Part shown: piece by piece, positions 51,951-60,155 of the stretch
Position numbering within the stretch: position 1 is the stretch's first letter
Layout: every line of letters starts with the position of its first letter
Assembly: GCA_015063885.1 (NCBI GenBank)
Contig: SVTH01000001.1
Location: forward strand, 214,819-278,818
DNA: 64,000 nucleotides
Source: Oscillospiraceae bacterium
Lineage (GTDB): Bacteria > Bacillota > Clostridia > Oscillospirales > CAG-382
Reading direction: 5' to 3'
Notes under the pieces: generated by a model
Database searches by the model: none
What the model saw: the letters and a program-made list of their open reading frames with translations, nothing else
Told to the model about the DNA's origin: nothing
Translations under genes and position numbers: made by a program

Positions 51951-53276
51951 ATGAATATCAAAGTCGGTTTCGTATCCCTCGGATGTCCCAAAAACTTAAT
52001 GAACACCGAGCGGATGCTGGCTCTGCTTGCCGCCGAAGGCTTCGAGATCGTTGCCGAAGACGTGGAAGCGGACGTTATGGTCATCAATACCTGCGCCTTC
52101 ATCGAAAGCGCCAAGTCCGAAGCCATCGAAAGCATTCTGGACATCGCCTGGCTGAAGGAGCACCATACCCTGAAGGGCATCGTGGTGGCAGGCTGTCTGC
52201 CCCAGCGCTACGGCGACGAGATCTTAAAGGAGCTCCCCGAGGTGAACTGTATCATCGGTACCGGCTCCGTGGATAAGATCTGCGAGGCCGTCCGCGCCGC
52301 CTACCACGGCACCTCCTACCGTTCCTTCGAGGATATCCACACCTCTCCCATCGGCGGGGAACGTGTGGTCACCACTCCGGAGCATTTCGCTTACCTGCAG
52401 ATCTCCGAGGGCTGTGACAACTGCTGCACCTACTGCGTCATCCCCTCCATCCGCGGCAAATACCGCAGCCGCCCCATGAGCGAGCTGGTGGAGGAAGCCA
52501 CCGAGCTGGCGGAGCTGGGCATCAAGGAGCTTTGCCTCATTGCCCAGGATACCACCCGCTACGGCGAGGATCTCTACGGCACCTACGCCCTGGACAGCCT
52601 GATTTCCGAGCTGTCTCAGATCGAGGGCATCGAATGGATCCGTCTGCTGTATTGCTACCCCGACCGTATTACCGACGGCCTGATCGAAGAGATTGCCACC
52701 AATCCCAAGGTGGTGAAGTATATTGATATGCCCATCCAGCATATCAACGACGAGATCCTTACCCGTATGAACCGACGCGGCAACAAGGCGCAGATCCTGG
52801 AGGTCATCCAAAAGCTCCGCGACCGTGTTCCCGGCATCATCCTCCGCTCCACCGTCATCGTGGGCTTCCCCGGCGAGACCAACGCCCAGTTCGAGGAGCT
52901 GCGCAAGTTCCTGAAGGAGATCCGCTTTGAGCGTATGGGCGTGTTCCCTTATTCCCGTGAGGAAGGGACCCCCGCCTACGATTTCCCCGACCAGGTCTCC
53001 GAGAAGGTAAAGGAAAAGCGCCACGATATCCTGATGGAACAGCAGGAACGGATCCACAACGAGTGTAACGAAGCCTTCCTGGGCAAGACCCTGCGGGTGA
53101 TCTGCGAGGGCTACGACCCCGTTTCCGAAAGCTTCTACGGCAGATCCTATGCGGACGCCTACGATATCGACGGGAAGATCTTCTTCTCCTCTTCCAAAAA
53201 CGTCCATGAGGGCCAGTTCGTTGACGTCACCGTCACCGAGGTCATGGATTACGACCTTTTGGGCAAAGTGGTATAA
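51951..53276 (+). CDS. rimO: ribosomal protein uS12 methylthiotransferase RimO
   Basis: A 441-residue radical SAM methylthiotransferase that modifies a conserved Asp of ribosomal protein S12. The UPF0004 domain with three cluster cysteines is N-terminal (SLGCPKNLMNTE, NTCAFIESAK, VAGCLPQRYG). The radical SAM cluster is CDNCCTYCVIP near residue 155 (CxxxCxxC with C-T-Y-C), followed by IRGKYRSRP typical of RimO. YLDMPIQH-like IDMPIQHINDEILTRM is near 260, and a TRAM domain is at the C-terminus. It lies 18 bases after recX and 25 before pgsA. Confidence 0.96.
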   Translation: MNIKVGFVSLGCPKNLMNTERMLALLAAEGFEIVAEDVEADVMVINTCAFIESAKSEAIESILDIAWLKEHHTLKGIVVAGCLPQRYGDEILKELPEVNCIIGTGSVDKICEAVRAAYHGTSYRSFEDIHTSPIGGERVVTTPEHFAYLQISEGCDNCCTYCVIPSIRGKYRSRPMSELVEEATELAELGIKELCLIAQDTTRYGEDLYGTYALDSLISELSQIEGIEWIRLLYCYPDRITDGLIEEIATNPKVVKYIDMPIQHINDEILTRMNRRGNKAQILEVIQKLRDRVPGIILRSTVIVGFPGETNAQFEELRKFLKEIRFERMGVFPYSREEGTPAYDFPDQVSEKVKEKRHDILMEQQERIHNECNEAFLGKTLRVICEGYDPVSESFYGRSYADAYDIDGKIFFSSSKNVHEGQFVDVTVTEVMDYDLLGKVV

Positions 53277-53301
53277 CATTTTCGTAAGGAGGATAAAATC
53301 C

Positions 53302-53934
53302 GTGAATCTACCCAATAAGCTCACGCTGATCCGTATCATCAGCATCCCCTTCTTCATCCTGTTTGCAGTGTACGACTTTTTCCCCTTTGACGATTGCTAC
53401 GGCGATTGGCTCAGCAGAGCCATCGCGGCGGTGCTGTTTATCGGCGCCTCCGTCACCGATTTCCTGGACGGTCACATTGCCCGTAAGTACAATCTGGTCA
53501 CCGATTTCGGCAAGTTTATGGACCCTCTGGCGGATAAGTTCCTGATCCTGGGCTCCCTGTTCGCTCTCTGCGTGTCCCAATTCACCTTCGAGTACAATAC
53601 CGTGCTGGCGCACGATTTCGGCGTTCCCGTGGAGATCCTGCACCACGTATTCTTCTGGGCTTCCATCATCGTGCTCTTCCGCGAGCTGGCCGTTACCTCC
53701 ATGCGCTTGGTGGTGGCGAAGACCGGCATCGTGGTGGCCGCCAATATGCTGGGCAAGATCAAGACCAACACCCAGATCGTCTGCGTTTCCGTATTGCTTC
53801 TGGAGCCCATCGTCCTGCCCTTCTGCCGCGGCTGGCTGTCCCTGGCCTCCGTGATCGTCATGACGGTGTTCACCCTCTGGTCGGGTCTCAATTACATCCT
53901 CAGCTATTGGAAATATATGGATCCGGAAAAGTAA
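53302..53934 (+). CDS. pgsA: CDP-diacylglycerol--glycerol-3-phosphate 3-phosphatidyltransferase
   Basis: A 210-residue membrane enzyme making phosphatidylglycerol-phosphate, the first step to phosphatidylglycerol. The CDP-alcohol motif DGHIARKYNLVTDFGKFMD (DGxxAR...GxxxDxxxD) begins near residue 56. There are five to six membrane helices, and MNLPNKLTLIRIISIPFF is the standard N-terminus. I use the GTG start at 53302, ten bases after AAGGAGG. Longer in-frame starts overlap rimO without a ribosome site. The rimO-pgsA order is common in Firmicutes. Confidence 0.94.
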   Translation: MNLPNKLTLIRIISIPFFILFAVYDFFPFDDCYGDWLSRAIAAVLFIGASVTDFLDGHIARKYNLVTDFGKFMDPLADKFLILGSLFALCVSQFTFEYNTVLAHDFGVPVEILHHVFFWASIIVLFRELAVTSMRLVVAKTGIVVAANMLGKIKTNTQIVCVSVLLLEPIVLPFCRGWLSLASVIVMTVFTLWSGLNYILSYWKYMDPEK

Positions 53935-53961
53935 GGACCAAAACTTGGAAAGGCAATTCAC

Positions 53962-55383
53962 ATGATCAAATTATACAACAGCGTCACCCACACGGTTGAT
54001 CCCTTTACCACCCACGAGCCCGGCAAGGTCAAGATGTATACCTGCGGGCCCACCGTGTATCACTTCGCCCATATCGGCAACCTCCGCAGCTATATCATGG
54101 AGGACGTGCTGGAAAAATTCCTGCGTTGGTCGGGCTACGACGTTCTCCGCGTGATGAACATCACCGACGTTGGCCACCTGGCCAGCGATGCCGACACCGG
54201 GGAGGATAAGATGCTCAAAGGCGCCCGCCGCGAGCATAAGACCGTCATGGAGATCGCCCGTTTCTATACGGACGCCTTCTTTGAGGATTGCAAAAAGCTG
54301 AACATCCGCAAGCCCGACGTGGTGGAGCCCGCCACCGGCTGTATTCCCGAGTTCATCGAGATGGTGGAAAAGCTTCTTGCCGACGGCTACGCCTATCTGG
54401 CAGGTGGCAACGTCTACTTCGATACCTCCAAGTGCGAGGAATACTACGTGTTCAACCGCCACAACGAGGAGGATCTGGAGGTTGGTGTCCGGGACGGCGT
54501 GGAAGCCGACGGCAACAAAAAGAACAAGGGCGACTTCGTCCTTTGGTTCACCAAATCCAAGTTTGACGACCAGGAGCTGAAGTGGAACAGCCCCTGGGGG
54601 ATCGGTTACCCCGGCTGGCATATCGAGTGCTCCGCCATTTCCATCAAGCATTGCGGCGAGTACCTGGATCTCCATTGCGGCGGGATCGACAACCAGTTCC
54701 CCCACCATACCAACGAGATCGCCCAGAGCGAGGCATATTTGGGCCACGCCTGGTGTCCCCAGTGGTTCCACGTCCACCATCTGAATACCACCGGCGGCAA
54801 AATGAGCAAATCCAAGGGTGAGTTCTTAACCGTTTCTCTCCTGGAAGAGAAGGGCTACGACCCCCTGGTATACCGCTTCTTCTGCCTCCAGTCCCATTAC
54901 CGCAAATCCCTGGTGTTCTCCTATGAGAATCTGGATAACGCCAACACCGCCTATAAAAGGCTGATCGAAAAGATCGCCGCATTGCTTCCCGAAAGGAACG
55001 GGGAAGTGGACGCCGAGGTCTTCGCCGCCTATAAGGAGAAGTTCGCTTCCGCCATGGGCGAGGATCTGAACACCTCCATGGCCATCACCGCCGTATACGA
55101 CGTTCTGAAGGCGAAGACCACTCCCGCCACCAAGCTTGCACTGCTTGCGGATTACGACGAGGTTCTCTCCATCGGTATGCTTGCCGCCGCAGAGAAGCTG
55201 GTATCCGAAGCGCCTGCGGAAAGCGGCGAGGACGAAGCCTATATCAACGAAATGATCGCCAAGCGCGCCGCCGCCAAGAAGGCAAAGAACTTCGCCGAGG
55301 CGGACGCCATCCGTGACGAACTGAAGGCCAAGGGCATCCTGTTGGTGGATTCCTCTCAGGGCACTACATGGAAACGGGCGTAA
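53962..55383 (+). CDS. cysS: cysteine--tRNA ligase
   Basis: A 473-residue class I aminoacyl-tRNA synthetase. HIGN (AHIGNLRSYI) is near residue 36, the zinc ligands include CGPTVY near 28 and the GWHIECSAISIKHCG block near 213, and KMSKS is at residues 280-284 in GGKMSKSKGEF. The C-terminal helical and anticodon part is normal (MIAKRAAAKKAKNFAEADAIRDEL). No T-box leader is visible in the 27 bases before it, and it continues the rimO-pgsA transcript. It overlaps the Mini-RNase III gene by 16 bases. Confidence 0.98.
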   Translation: MIKLYNSVTHTVDPFTTHEPGKVKMYTCGPTVYHFAHIGNLRSYIMEDVLEKFLRWSGYDVLRVMNITDVGHLASDADTGEDKMLKGARREHKTVMEIARFYTDAFFEDCKKLNIRKPDVVEPATGCIPEFIEMVEKLLADGYAYLAGGNVYFDTSKCEEYYVFNRHNEEDLEVGVRDGVEADGNKKNKGDFVLWFTKSKFDDQELKWNSPWGIGYPGWHIECSAISIKHCGEYLDLHCGGIDNQFPHHTNEIAQSEAYLGHAWCPQWFHVHHLNTTGGKMSKSKGEFLTVSLLEEKGYDPLVYRFFCLQSHYRKSLVFSYENLDNANTAYKRLIEKIAALLPERNGEVDAEVFAAYKEKFASAMGEDLNTSMAITAVYDVLKAKTTPATKLALLADYDEVLSIGMLAAAEKLVSEAPAESGEDEAYINEMIAKRAAAKKAKNFAEADAIRDELKAKGILLVDSSQGTTWKRA

Positions 55384-55751
55384 CCTTTCGCAGAGGGGAT
55401 TACAGCCCCCTGGTGCTGGCGTATTTGGGAGATTCCTTTTTCGAGACCCTTGCCAGGGAATACCTGGTGGGGGACGGCAACTGTAAGCCGTCGGAACTGA
55501 ATACCCGCGCCAAGGAGATCGTCACCGCCCATAGCCAAAGCGCCATGGTGGAACGGCTCCTGCCTCTTCTGAACGACGAAGAGCTTGCCATCTACAAAAG
55601 CGGCAGAAATTCCAAAAGCGCACACCGCTCCAAAAGCGCCTCCGCCGTGGAATATCGCCGCGCCACGGGCCTGGAATGCCTCTACGGCTATTTCTGGCTT
55701 TCGGCACAACACGACCGTGCCAGGAGCTTGTTCCTGCAATGCGTCGAATAA
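55368..55751 (+). CDS. mrnC: Mini-ribonuclease 3
   Basis: A 127-residue RNase III catalytic domain without a double-stranded-RNA-binding domain; in Bacillus it matures 23S rRNA. The motif LVLAYLGDSFFETLAREYLV near residue 15-34 replaces the RNase III signature, and NSKSAHRSKSASAVEYRRATGLECLYGYFWL near 80-110 is diagnostic for MrnC, with the second acidic residue in GLE. The reading frame starts within the last codons of cysS (16-base overlap). cysS-mrnC is a conserved pair in Firmicutes. Confidence 0.95.
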   Translation: METGVTFRRGDYSPLVLAYLGDSFFETLAREYLVGDGNCKPSELNTRAKEIVTAHSQSAMVERLLPLLNDEELAIYKSGRNSKSAHRSKSASAVEYRRATGLECLYGYFWLSAQHDRARSLFLQCVE

Positions 55752-55769
55752 ACAAGGGAGACTGTCAAG

Positions 55770-56378
55770 ATGACCGGACTTACCCAAAAAGAAATTGAAA
55801 TTTACCAGTTCATCAAGGAATGCATCGAGCGTGACGGCTACGCACCCTCCGTGCGTGATATCTGCCGTGCGCTGAATATCCGCTCCACCTCCACCGTCCA
55901 CGGCTACCTGCACCGCCTGGACGAGAAGGGCTACCTGCAGATGTCTTCCCGTAAAAGCCGCGCCCTGCGCATCGAGCCCACTGCCGACGACGGGGGAGAG
56001 CAGACCCGCCGCGTCCCCATTTTGGGCAGAGTCACCGCAGGCTCCCCCATCCTGGCCATCGAGAATTACGACGGCTACGTGGATTTCCCCACGGTGATGG
56101 CAAGGGGCAGATCCAACCTCTTCGCCCTGCGCGTTATGGGCGAGAGTATGATCGAAGCGGGCATCTTAAACGGCGACATCGTCATCGTGGAGAGCATGCA
56201 GCACGCCGACGACGGGGACATCGTGGTCGCCATGATCGAGGACGAAGCCACCGTGAAGCGCTTCTTCCGCGATAACGGCAGGATCCGTCTCCAGCCCGCA
56301 AACTCCGCCATGAAGCCCATTTACGCCCCCGAGGTCACCGTTCTGGGCAAAGTGATCGCCAACTTCCGTTTCTATTAA
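55770..56378 (+). CDS. lexA: SOS repressor LexA
   Basis: A 202-residue repressor with an N-terminal winged helix (TQKEIEIYQFIKECIERDGYAPSVRDI, then STSTVHGYLHRLDEKGYL) and a C-terminal self-cleaving S24 peptidase domain. The cleavage bond is Ala90-Gly91 (RVTAGSPI), and the catalytic pair is Ser126 (MGESM) and Lys163 (EATVKRFF). It lies 18 bases after mrnC and shows no SOS box or promoter of its own just upstream, so it seems to be expressed from the rimO/recA side. It should bind the GAAC-N4-GTTC box at recA. Confidence 0.97.
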   Translation: MTGLTQKEIEIYQFIKECIERDGYAPSVRDICRALNIRSTSTVHGYLHRLDEKGYLQMSSRKSRALRIEPTADDGGEQTRRVPILGRVTAGSPILAIENYDGYVDFPTVMARGRSNLFALRVMGESMIEAGILNGDIVIVESMQHADDGDIVVAMIEDEATVKRFFRDNGRIRLQPANSAMKPIYAPEVTVLGKVIANFRFY

Positions 56379-56405
56379 TATTTCCGAGAAAAATCCAAAA
56401 TCCTC

Positions 56406-56434
56406 TTGACAACCGACGGTTTTTGTGGTATTCT
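56406..56434 (+). promoter_or_regulatory. sigma-A promoter of tRNA-Lys
   Basis: TTGACA at 56406-56411 and TATTCT at 56429-56434, 17-base spacing, 18 bases before the tRNA. Confidence 0.82.
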
Positions 56435-56452
56435 AACATGCGTTGGAAATCT

Positions 56453-56528
56453 GATCCACTAGCTCAGTCGGTAGAGCATCTGACTTTTAATCAGGGGGTC
56501 CGGAGTTCGAGTCTCCGGTGGATCACCA
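56453..56528 (+). tRNA. tRNA-Lys (TTT)
   Basis: A 76-base cloverleaf: acceptor GATCCAC/GTGGATC, D-arm GCTC...GAGC, anticodon loop CTTTTAA (anticodon TTT), T-arm CCGGAGTTCGAGTCTCCGG, discriminator A and an encoded CCA. Confidence 0.97.
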
Positions 56529-56530
56529 AG

Positions 56531-56562
56531 AAAAAGGACTTGCGTTTTGCAAGTCCTTTTTT
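56531..56562 (+). terminator. terminator of tRNA-Lys
   Basis: AAAAGGACTTGC pairs with GCAAGTCCTTTT around GTTTT, with a T-run. Confidence 0.93.
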
Positions 56563-56612
56563 GCATCATAGAATCGGTAAAACGAGAAGTCGTTTTTTAA
56601 CAATGCAGGGTT

Positions 56613-56663
56613 CTTAGGGGGATCATCCCCCTAAGCGGAGATCCTAAGAGGCAGAGCCTCTTA
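56613..56663. repeat. double-hairpin intergenic element, copy 2
   Basis: Perfect hairpins CTTAGGGGGA/TCCCCCTAAG (56613-56635) and TAAGAGGC/GCCTCTTA (56645-56663), the same two-hairpin layout as at 8694-8744. Confidence 0.6.
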
Positions 56664-56695
56664 TCACCCCTTATACCGTCTGTTCCGAATCCGAT

Positions 56696-57208
56696 TTACA
56701 GCACCAAAGAAGGTGCGGAATAGATCCGTGCAGCCAGCTCCTGGTTCAAAAGATAGAGACTTCTGGGATCGGAGCCGAACAGCTCCATCTTGGTAATGAG
56801 ATCGTTGGCGTTGGTCTCTTCCTCGCCCTGCTCCTTCACGAACCAGTCAAGGAACTGCATGGTGCGGAAATCCTTCACCTCGTAAGCCGCGGCGTAAATG
56901 TCGTTGATGAGAGAGGTCACGTATTCCTCGTGCTCCAACCCCGCCTTCAATACGTCCATGTGGCAGGAGAATACCTTATCGGGCTTAGCGATAGCATCCA
57001 GGGTCACCACCTGGTTCTCGTTCTGCAGATACTGATAGAACAGCATGGCGTGATCCCGCTCTTCCTGAGCCTGGATCATATACCAGTTGGCAAACCCATC
57101 AAGCCCCTTGGCCTTGAAGTAGTTGGAAAAATCCAAATACAAATATGCGGAATAAAACTCCTTGTTGATCTGCTGGTTCAACAGCGCTCTTACTTTTTCG
57201 TTCATCAT
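56696..57208 (-). CDS. ftnA: ferritin
   Basis: A 170-residue ferritin of the bacterial FtnA type that stores iron in a 24-mer shell. Ferroxidase ligands are visible: Glu in NKEFYSAYLYLD near residue 17, Glu and His in QAQEERDHAMLF near 50-53, Glu in LEHEEYVT near 94, and Gln-Glu in VKEQGEEETNAN near 127-130. The start is the ATG at 57208 behind GGAAAG; a second ATG follows at once. It lies downstream of the CoA-disulfide reductase gene on the same strand, in an oxidative-stress neighbourhood. Confidence 0.93.
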   Translation of the reverse strand: MMNEKVRALLNQQINKEFYSAYLYLDFSNYFKAKGLDGFANWYMIQAQEERDHAMLFYQYLQNENQVVTLDAIAKPDKVFSCHMDVLKAGLEHEEYVTSLINDIYAAAYEVKDFRTMQFLDWFVKEQGEEETNANDLITKMELFGSDPRSLYLLNQELAARIYSAPSLVL

Positions 57209-57297
57209 AACTGCTCTTTCCTTTCTTTCGTTTGCATCTACAGAATACACTTTTGAAAAAAGAATTTCCGTGACCAAGTCACAAATCACCTTTCTTC

Positions 57298-57326
57298 TTG
57301 ACAGAACGGCAAAAACGCGGTATAAT
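57298..57326 (+). promoter_or_regulatory. consensus promoter pointing antisense into the CoA-disulfide reductase gene
   Basis: TTGACA at 57298-57303 and TATAAT at 57321-57326, 17-base spacing: a perfect sigma-A promoter. The -10 touches the stop codon of the minus-strand reductase gene, so the RNA would run antisense to it toward the Crp/Fnr gene at 59039. Confidence 0.7.
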
Positions 57327-59008
57327 TATTTGTCCCGTGTGCAGAGATAAGGCACTGCTTCTTTGTCGTTCACCACCGAGTCATACAGCCTCCAACCGCC
57401 TGCCAGATTGTAGCAATCGTAGCCGTTTCCGGTTAAGATCCTGCATGCAATATAAGAGCGGAATCCGCTGTGGCAATGAACGTAGACGGGCTTTCCCTCG
57501 GGGATCAAATGCAGATTCTCCCTCAGCTCATCCAGCGGGATGTTCATAAATCCGGGAATATGCCCCCGAGTGTATTCCATTCTCGTGCGGGTGTCCAAAA
57601 GCGTCACACTGCCGTCTCTCGGCAGGGAAGCCACGTCCTCCGGGAAGAACTGCTTCAGCTTGCCCGTGGCAACGTTTTCCCCGATAAACCCGATCATATT
57701 CAAGGGATCCTTGGCAGACCCGAAGGGCGGCGCATAGCAAAGCTCCAATTCCGCCAGATCCGTGACCTTTGCCCCCAGCCGCATGGCGGTGGCAAGTACG
57801 TCCATCCGCTTATCCACGCCCTCGAATCCCACGATCTGCCCGCCTAAGATCCGCAGGCTCTTCCTGTCCCACAAGACTTTTACGGACATCATGGTAGCGT
57901 CGGGGTAATACTTGGCGTGGGAAGCGAAATACCCGTAGGTCTTATCGTAATCAAACCCCGCCTTCTTCGCCGCCGTTTCATTCAATCCCGCGGCGGCAAC
58001 AGTCATATCAAACAGCTTCAATACGGAAGCGCCCAGCGTTCCCCTGTATTCCGAGGGGATCCCGCAAAGGTTATCCGCTGCGATCCGCCCCTGCTTATTG
58101 GCAGGCCCCGCCAAGGGCAAAAAAGCGAACTCACCGGAAACGAAATGCCGCACCTGTGCACCGTCTCCCACGGCGTAAATGTGGGGAAGGTTGGTCTGCA
58201 TCCGTCGGTCTACCGCAATGCTGCCGTTGTCCGTCAGCCGTATTCCGGATCCTTCCAGGAAGCCCGTGTCGGGGCGTACCCCCACGGCAAGGATCACCAG
58301 CTCCGTCTCCAAAGCGCCCCGGGAGATCGTCAACCGTAACCCTGTTTCCGTTTCTTCCATCCCTTGGAGCCGATTGCCCAAATACAATTCCAAGCCCTTT
58401 TCTCTCGCGTAGCGGTGTACGTCTGCGGCCATATCCCCGTCCAAGGGCGGGAGCAAATGATCCGCCAGCTCCACTACGGAGACGCGAAGCCCTTTTCTCT
58501 TCAGATTTTCCGCCATTTCAAGGCCGATATACCCGCCCCCGACCACAACGGCGGAAGCAGGCTTTTCTTTGGCGATATACTCCTTGATGGCAACGCTGTC
58601 GGGGATGCTCCGCAGGGTAAACACACCCTTGCAGTCCACCCCGGGGAGCTTGGGCAGAACAGACTTCGCCCCGGGAGACAGCACCAGCTGATCATAGCTT
58701 TCCCGATAGTCCACGCCTTTTTCAAGATCCCGTACCAGCACCGTCTTGGTCTCCGGCTCAACGGCGATCACCTCGCTGTGGATCCGTACCTCGATGCGGA
58801 ACCGCTTCAAAAAGCTTTCCGGGCTCTGCAGAGTCAGTAAAGACCCGTCCTTGATCTCTTCCCCCACGTAATAGGGGAGCCCGCAGTTGGCAAAGGACAC
58901 GAATCCGCCCCGCTCCAGGATGATGATCTCACGCTGTTCATCCAGCCTGCGCAATCTTGCGGCGCAGGACGCACCTCCGGCAACACCGCCGACGATCAAT
59001 GTTTTCAT
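57326..59008 (-). CDS. CoA-disulfide reductase with C-terminal rhodanese domain
   Basis: A 560-residue FAD enzyme of the CoADR-RHD type. The N-terminal FAD site is LIVGGVAGGASCAARLRRL, the redox cysteine lies in SFANCGLPYYVGEEI near residue 43, the NAD(P) site is AVVVGGGYIGLEMAENL near 155, and the dimer domain follows. The rhodanese domain (about 465-555) has the loop HCHSGFRS with its active cysteine. Such enzymes reduce CoA disulfide, CoA persulfide or polysulfide. I start at the ATG at 59008, after AGAGGA. It is divergent from a Crp/Fnr gene with only 30 bases between. Confidence 0.93.
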   Translation of the reverse strand: MKTLIVGGVAGGASCAARLRRLDEQREIIILERGGFVSFANCGLPYYVGEEIKDGSLLTLQSPESFLKRFRIEVRIHSEVIAVEPETKTVLVRDLEKGVDYRESYDQLVLSPGAKSVLPKLPGVDCKGVFTLRSIPDSVAIKEYIAKEKPASAVVVGGGYIGLEMAENLKRKGLRVSVVELADHLLPPLDGDMAADVHRYAREKGLELYLGNRLQGMEETETGLRLTISRGALETELVILAVGVRPDTGFLEGSGIRLTDNGSIAVDRRMQTNLPHIYAVGDGAQVRHFVSGEFAFLPLAGPANKQGRIAADNLCGIPSEYRGTLGASVLKLFDMTVAAAGLNETAAKKAGFDYDKTYGYFASHAKYYPDATMMSVKVLWDRKSLRILGGQIVGFEGVDKRMDVLATAMRLGAKVTDLAELELCYAPPFGSAKDPLNMIGFIGENVATGKLKQFFPEDVASLPRDGSVTLLDTRTRMEYTRGHIPGFMNIPLDELRENLHLIPEGKPVYVHCHSGFRSYIACRILTGNGYDCYNLAGGWRLYDSVVNDKEAVPYLCTRDK

Positions 59009-59038
59009 ACCCAATTCCTCTTTTCAATGGAGTTTGTT

Positions 59039-59725
59039 ATGCCAGATCATACACTGTATCAATTGTTTGCGGAAACCTTTCCCTTTTGGGAAGGGTTGAC
59101 CGATGGGGACAAGGAAGCCCTGGTCCGTTCCTCTTACCCCGTAGATTTCAAAAAAGGCACCCATATCCACGACGGCAACGAATGCACCGGGGTCATCTTG
59201 GTGCGGAGCGGCAACCTCCGTCTCTACCTTCTGTCCTCGGAGGGCAAGGAAGTCACCCTCTACCGCCTCTACGGCGGCGACGTTTGCGTCCTTTCCGCCT
59301 CCTGCGTGCTGGACGCCATCACCTTCGACGTCTCCGTGGACGCCGAGGAGGACAGCGCCTGCGTGGTAGTGGGAAGCTGTGTTTTAGAGGAGCTTTCCCG
59401 CCGTATCCCTCAGGTGAAGCTGTTCATCATGGAAATTGCCCTGTCCCGCTTCTCCGACGTGATGTGGGTCATGCAGCAGATCCTCTTCATGAGCATGGAC
59501 AAACGCCTTGCCATCTTTCTGCTGGACGAATCTGCCAAAACAGGCTCGGATACCGTCAAGCTCACCCACGAGCAGATCGCCAAATACATGGGCTCTGCCA
59601 GGGAAGTGGTCACCCGCATGCTGAAGTATTTCTCCGCAGAAGGAATGATTTCCGCCACCCGCGGAGAAGGGATCAAACTGCTGGATAAGAAGCGTCTCCG
59701 CGCCTTAGCTTTCCAACAGCTCTAA
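59039..59725 (+). CDS. Crp/Fnr-family transcriptional regulator
   Basis: A 228-residue regulator with an N-terminal cyclic-nucleotide-binding-like domain (about 15-130; VDFKKGTHIHDGNECTGVILVRSG) and a C-terminal winged helix (about 150-225; LTHEQIAKYMGSAREVVTRMLKYF, in which SAREVVTR is the recognition helix). Cysteines are present but no clear Fnr-type N-terminal Cys cluster. I use the ATG at 59039 behind TGGAG. Its end overlaps the convergent thioredoxin gene by 21 bases. It probably controls the redox genes around it; the signal is unknown. Confidence 0.92.
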   Translation: MPDHTLYQLFAETFPFWEGLTDGDKEALVRSSYPVDFKKGTHIHDGNECTGVILVRSGNLRLYLLSSEGKEVTLYRLYGGDVCVLSASCVLDAITFDVSVDAEEDSACVVVGSCVLEELSRRIPQVKLFIMEIALSRFSDVMWVMQQILFMSMDKRLAIFLLDESAKTGSDTVKLTHEQIAKYMGSAREVVTRMLKYFSAEGMISATRGEGIKLLDKKRLRALAFQQL

Positions 59726-60013
59726 GATCTGCTCCTTGGAGCGTACGCCCACCGCTTGCTTGTGAATCTTTCCGTTTTTCAAAACGATGAGAGTGGGAAT
59801 GCTCACAATGCCAAACTCTCTCGCCAGCGCTTCCTCGTCGTCCACGTTGATCTTGCCCACCAGCACGTCACCGCGGAGCTGAGCAACCTCCTCCACCACG
59901 GGAGCCACCATACGGCAGGGACCGCACCAATCCGCATAGAAATCCAGAAGGATCAACCCTTCTTCCTTTCTTGCGATCTCAAACTGTTCGGAAGTCAATT
60001 TTTTAACAGACAT
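59705..60013 (-). CDS. trxA: thioredoxin
   Basis: A 102-residue thioredoxin with the active site WCGPC at residues 29-33 and the cis-proline loop SIPTLIVLKNG near 71. It is a general disulfide reductase in the cytosol. Normal length, RBS AAAGGAGA. It converges on the Crp/Fnr gene with a 21-base overlap of coding ends. With ferritin and the CoA-disulfide reductase it makes a small redox and oxidative-stress neighbourhood. No thioredoxin reductase gene is in the window. Confidence 0.97.
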   Translation of the reverse strand: MSVKKLTSEQFEIARKEEGLILLDFYADWCGPCRMVAPVVEEVAQLRGDVLVGKINVDDEEALAREFGIVSIPTLIVLKNGKIHKQAVGVRSKEQILELLES

Positions 60014-60091
60014 TTTTCAAGTCTCCTTTTCTTGTTGTTGACCATAGTATACCCTTTTATACACCGCCGTTCTGTGACTTTATCACCAAGA

Positions 60092-60120
60092 TTGACAAAG
60101 CCGCAAAACCGTGGTATAAT
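60092..60120 (+). promoter_or_regulatory. consensus sigma-A promoter of malQ
   Basis: TTGACA at 60092-60097 and TATAAT at 60115-60120, 17-base spacing, a perfect match. Confidence 0.88.
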
Positions 60121-60155
60121 ACCCCCAATCAAAACAGAAAGTACGGTACACCCAC

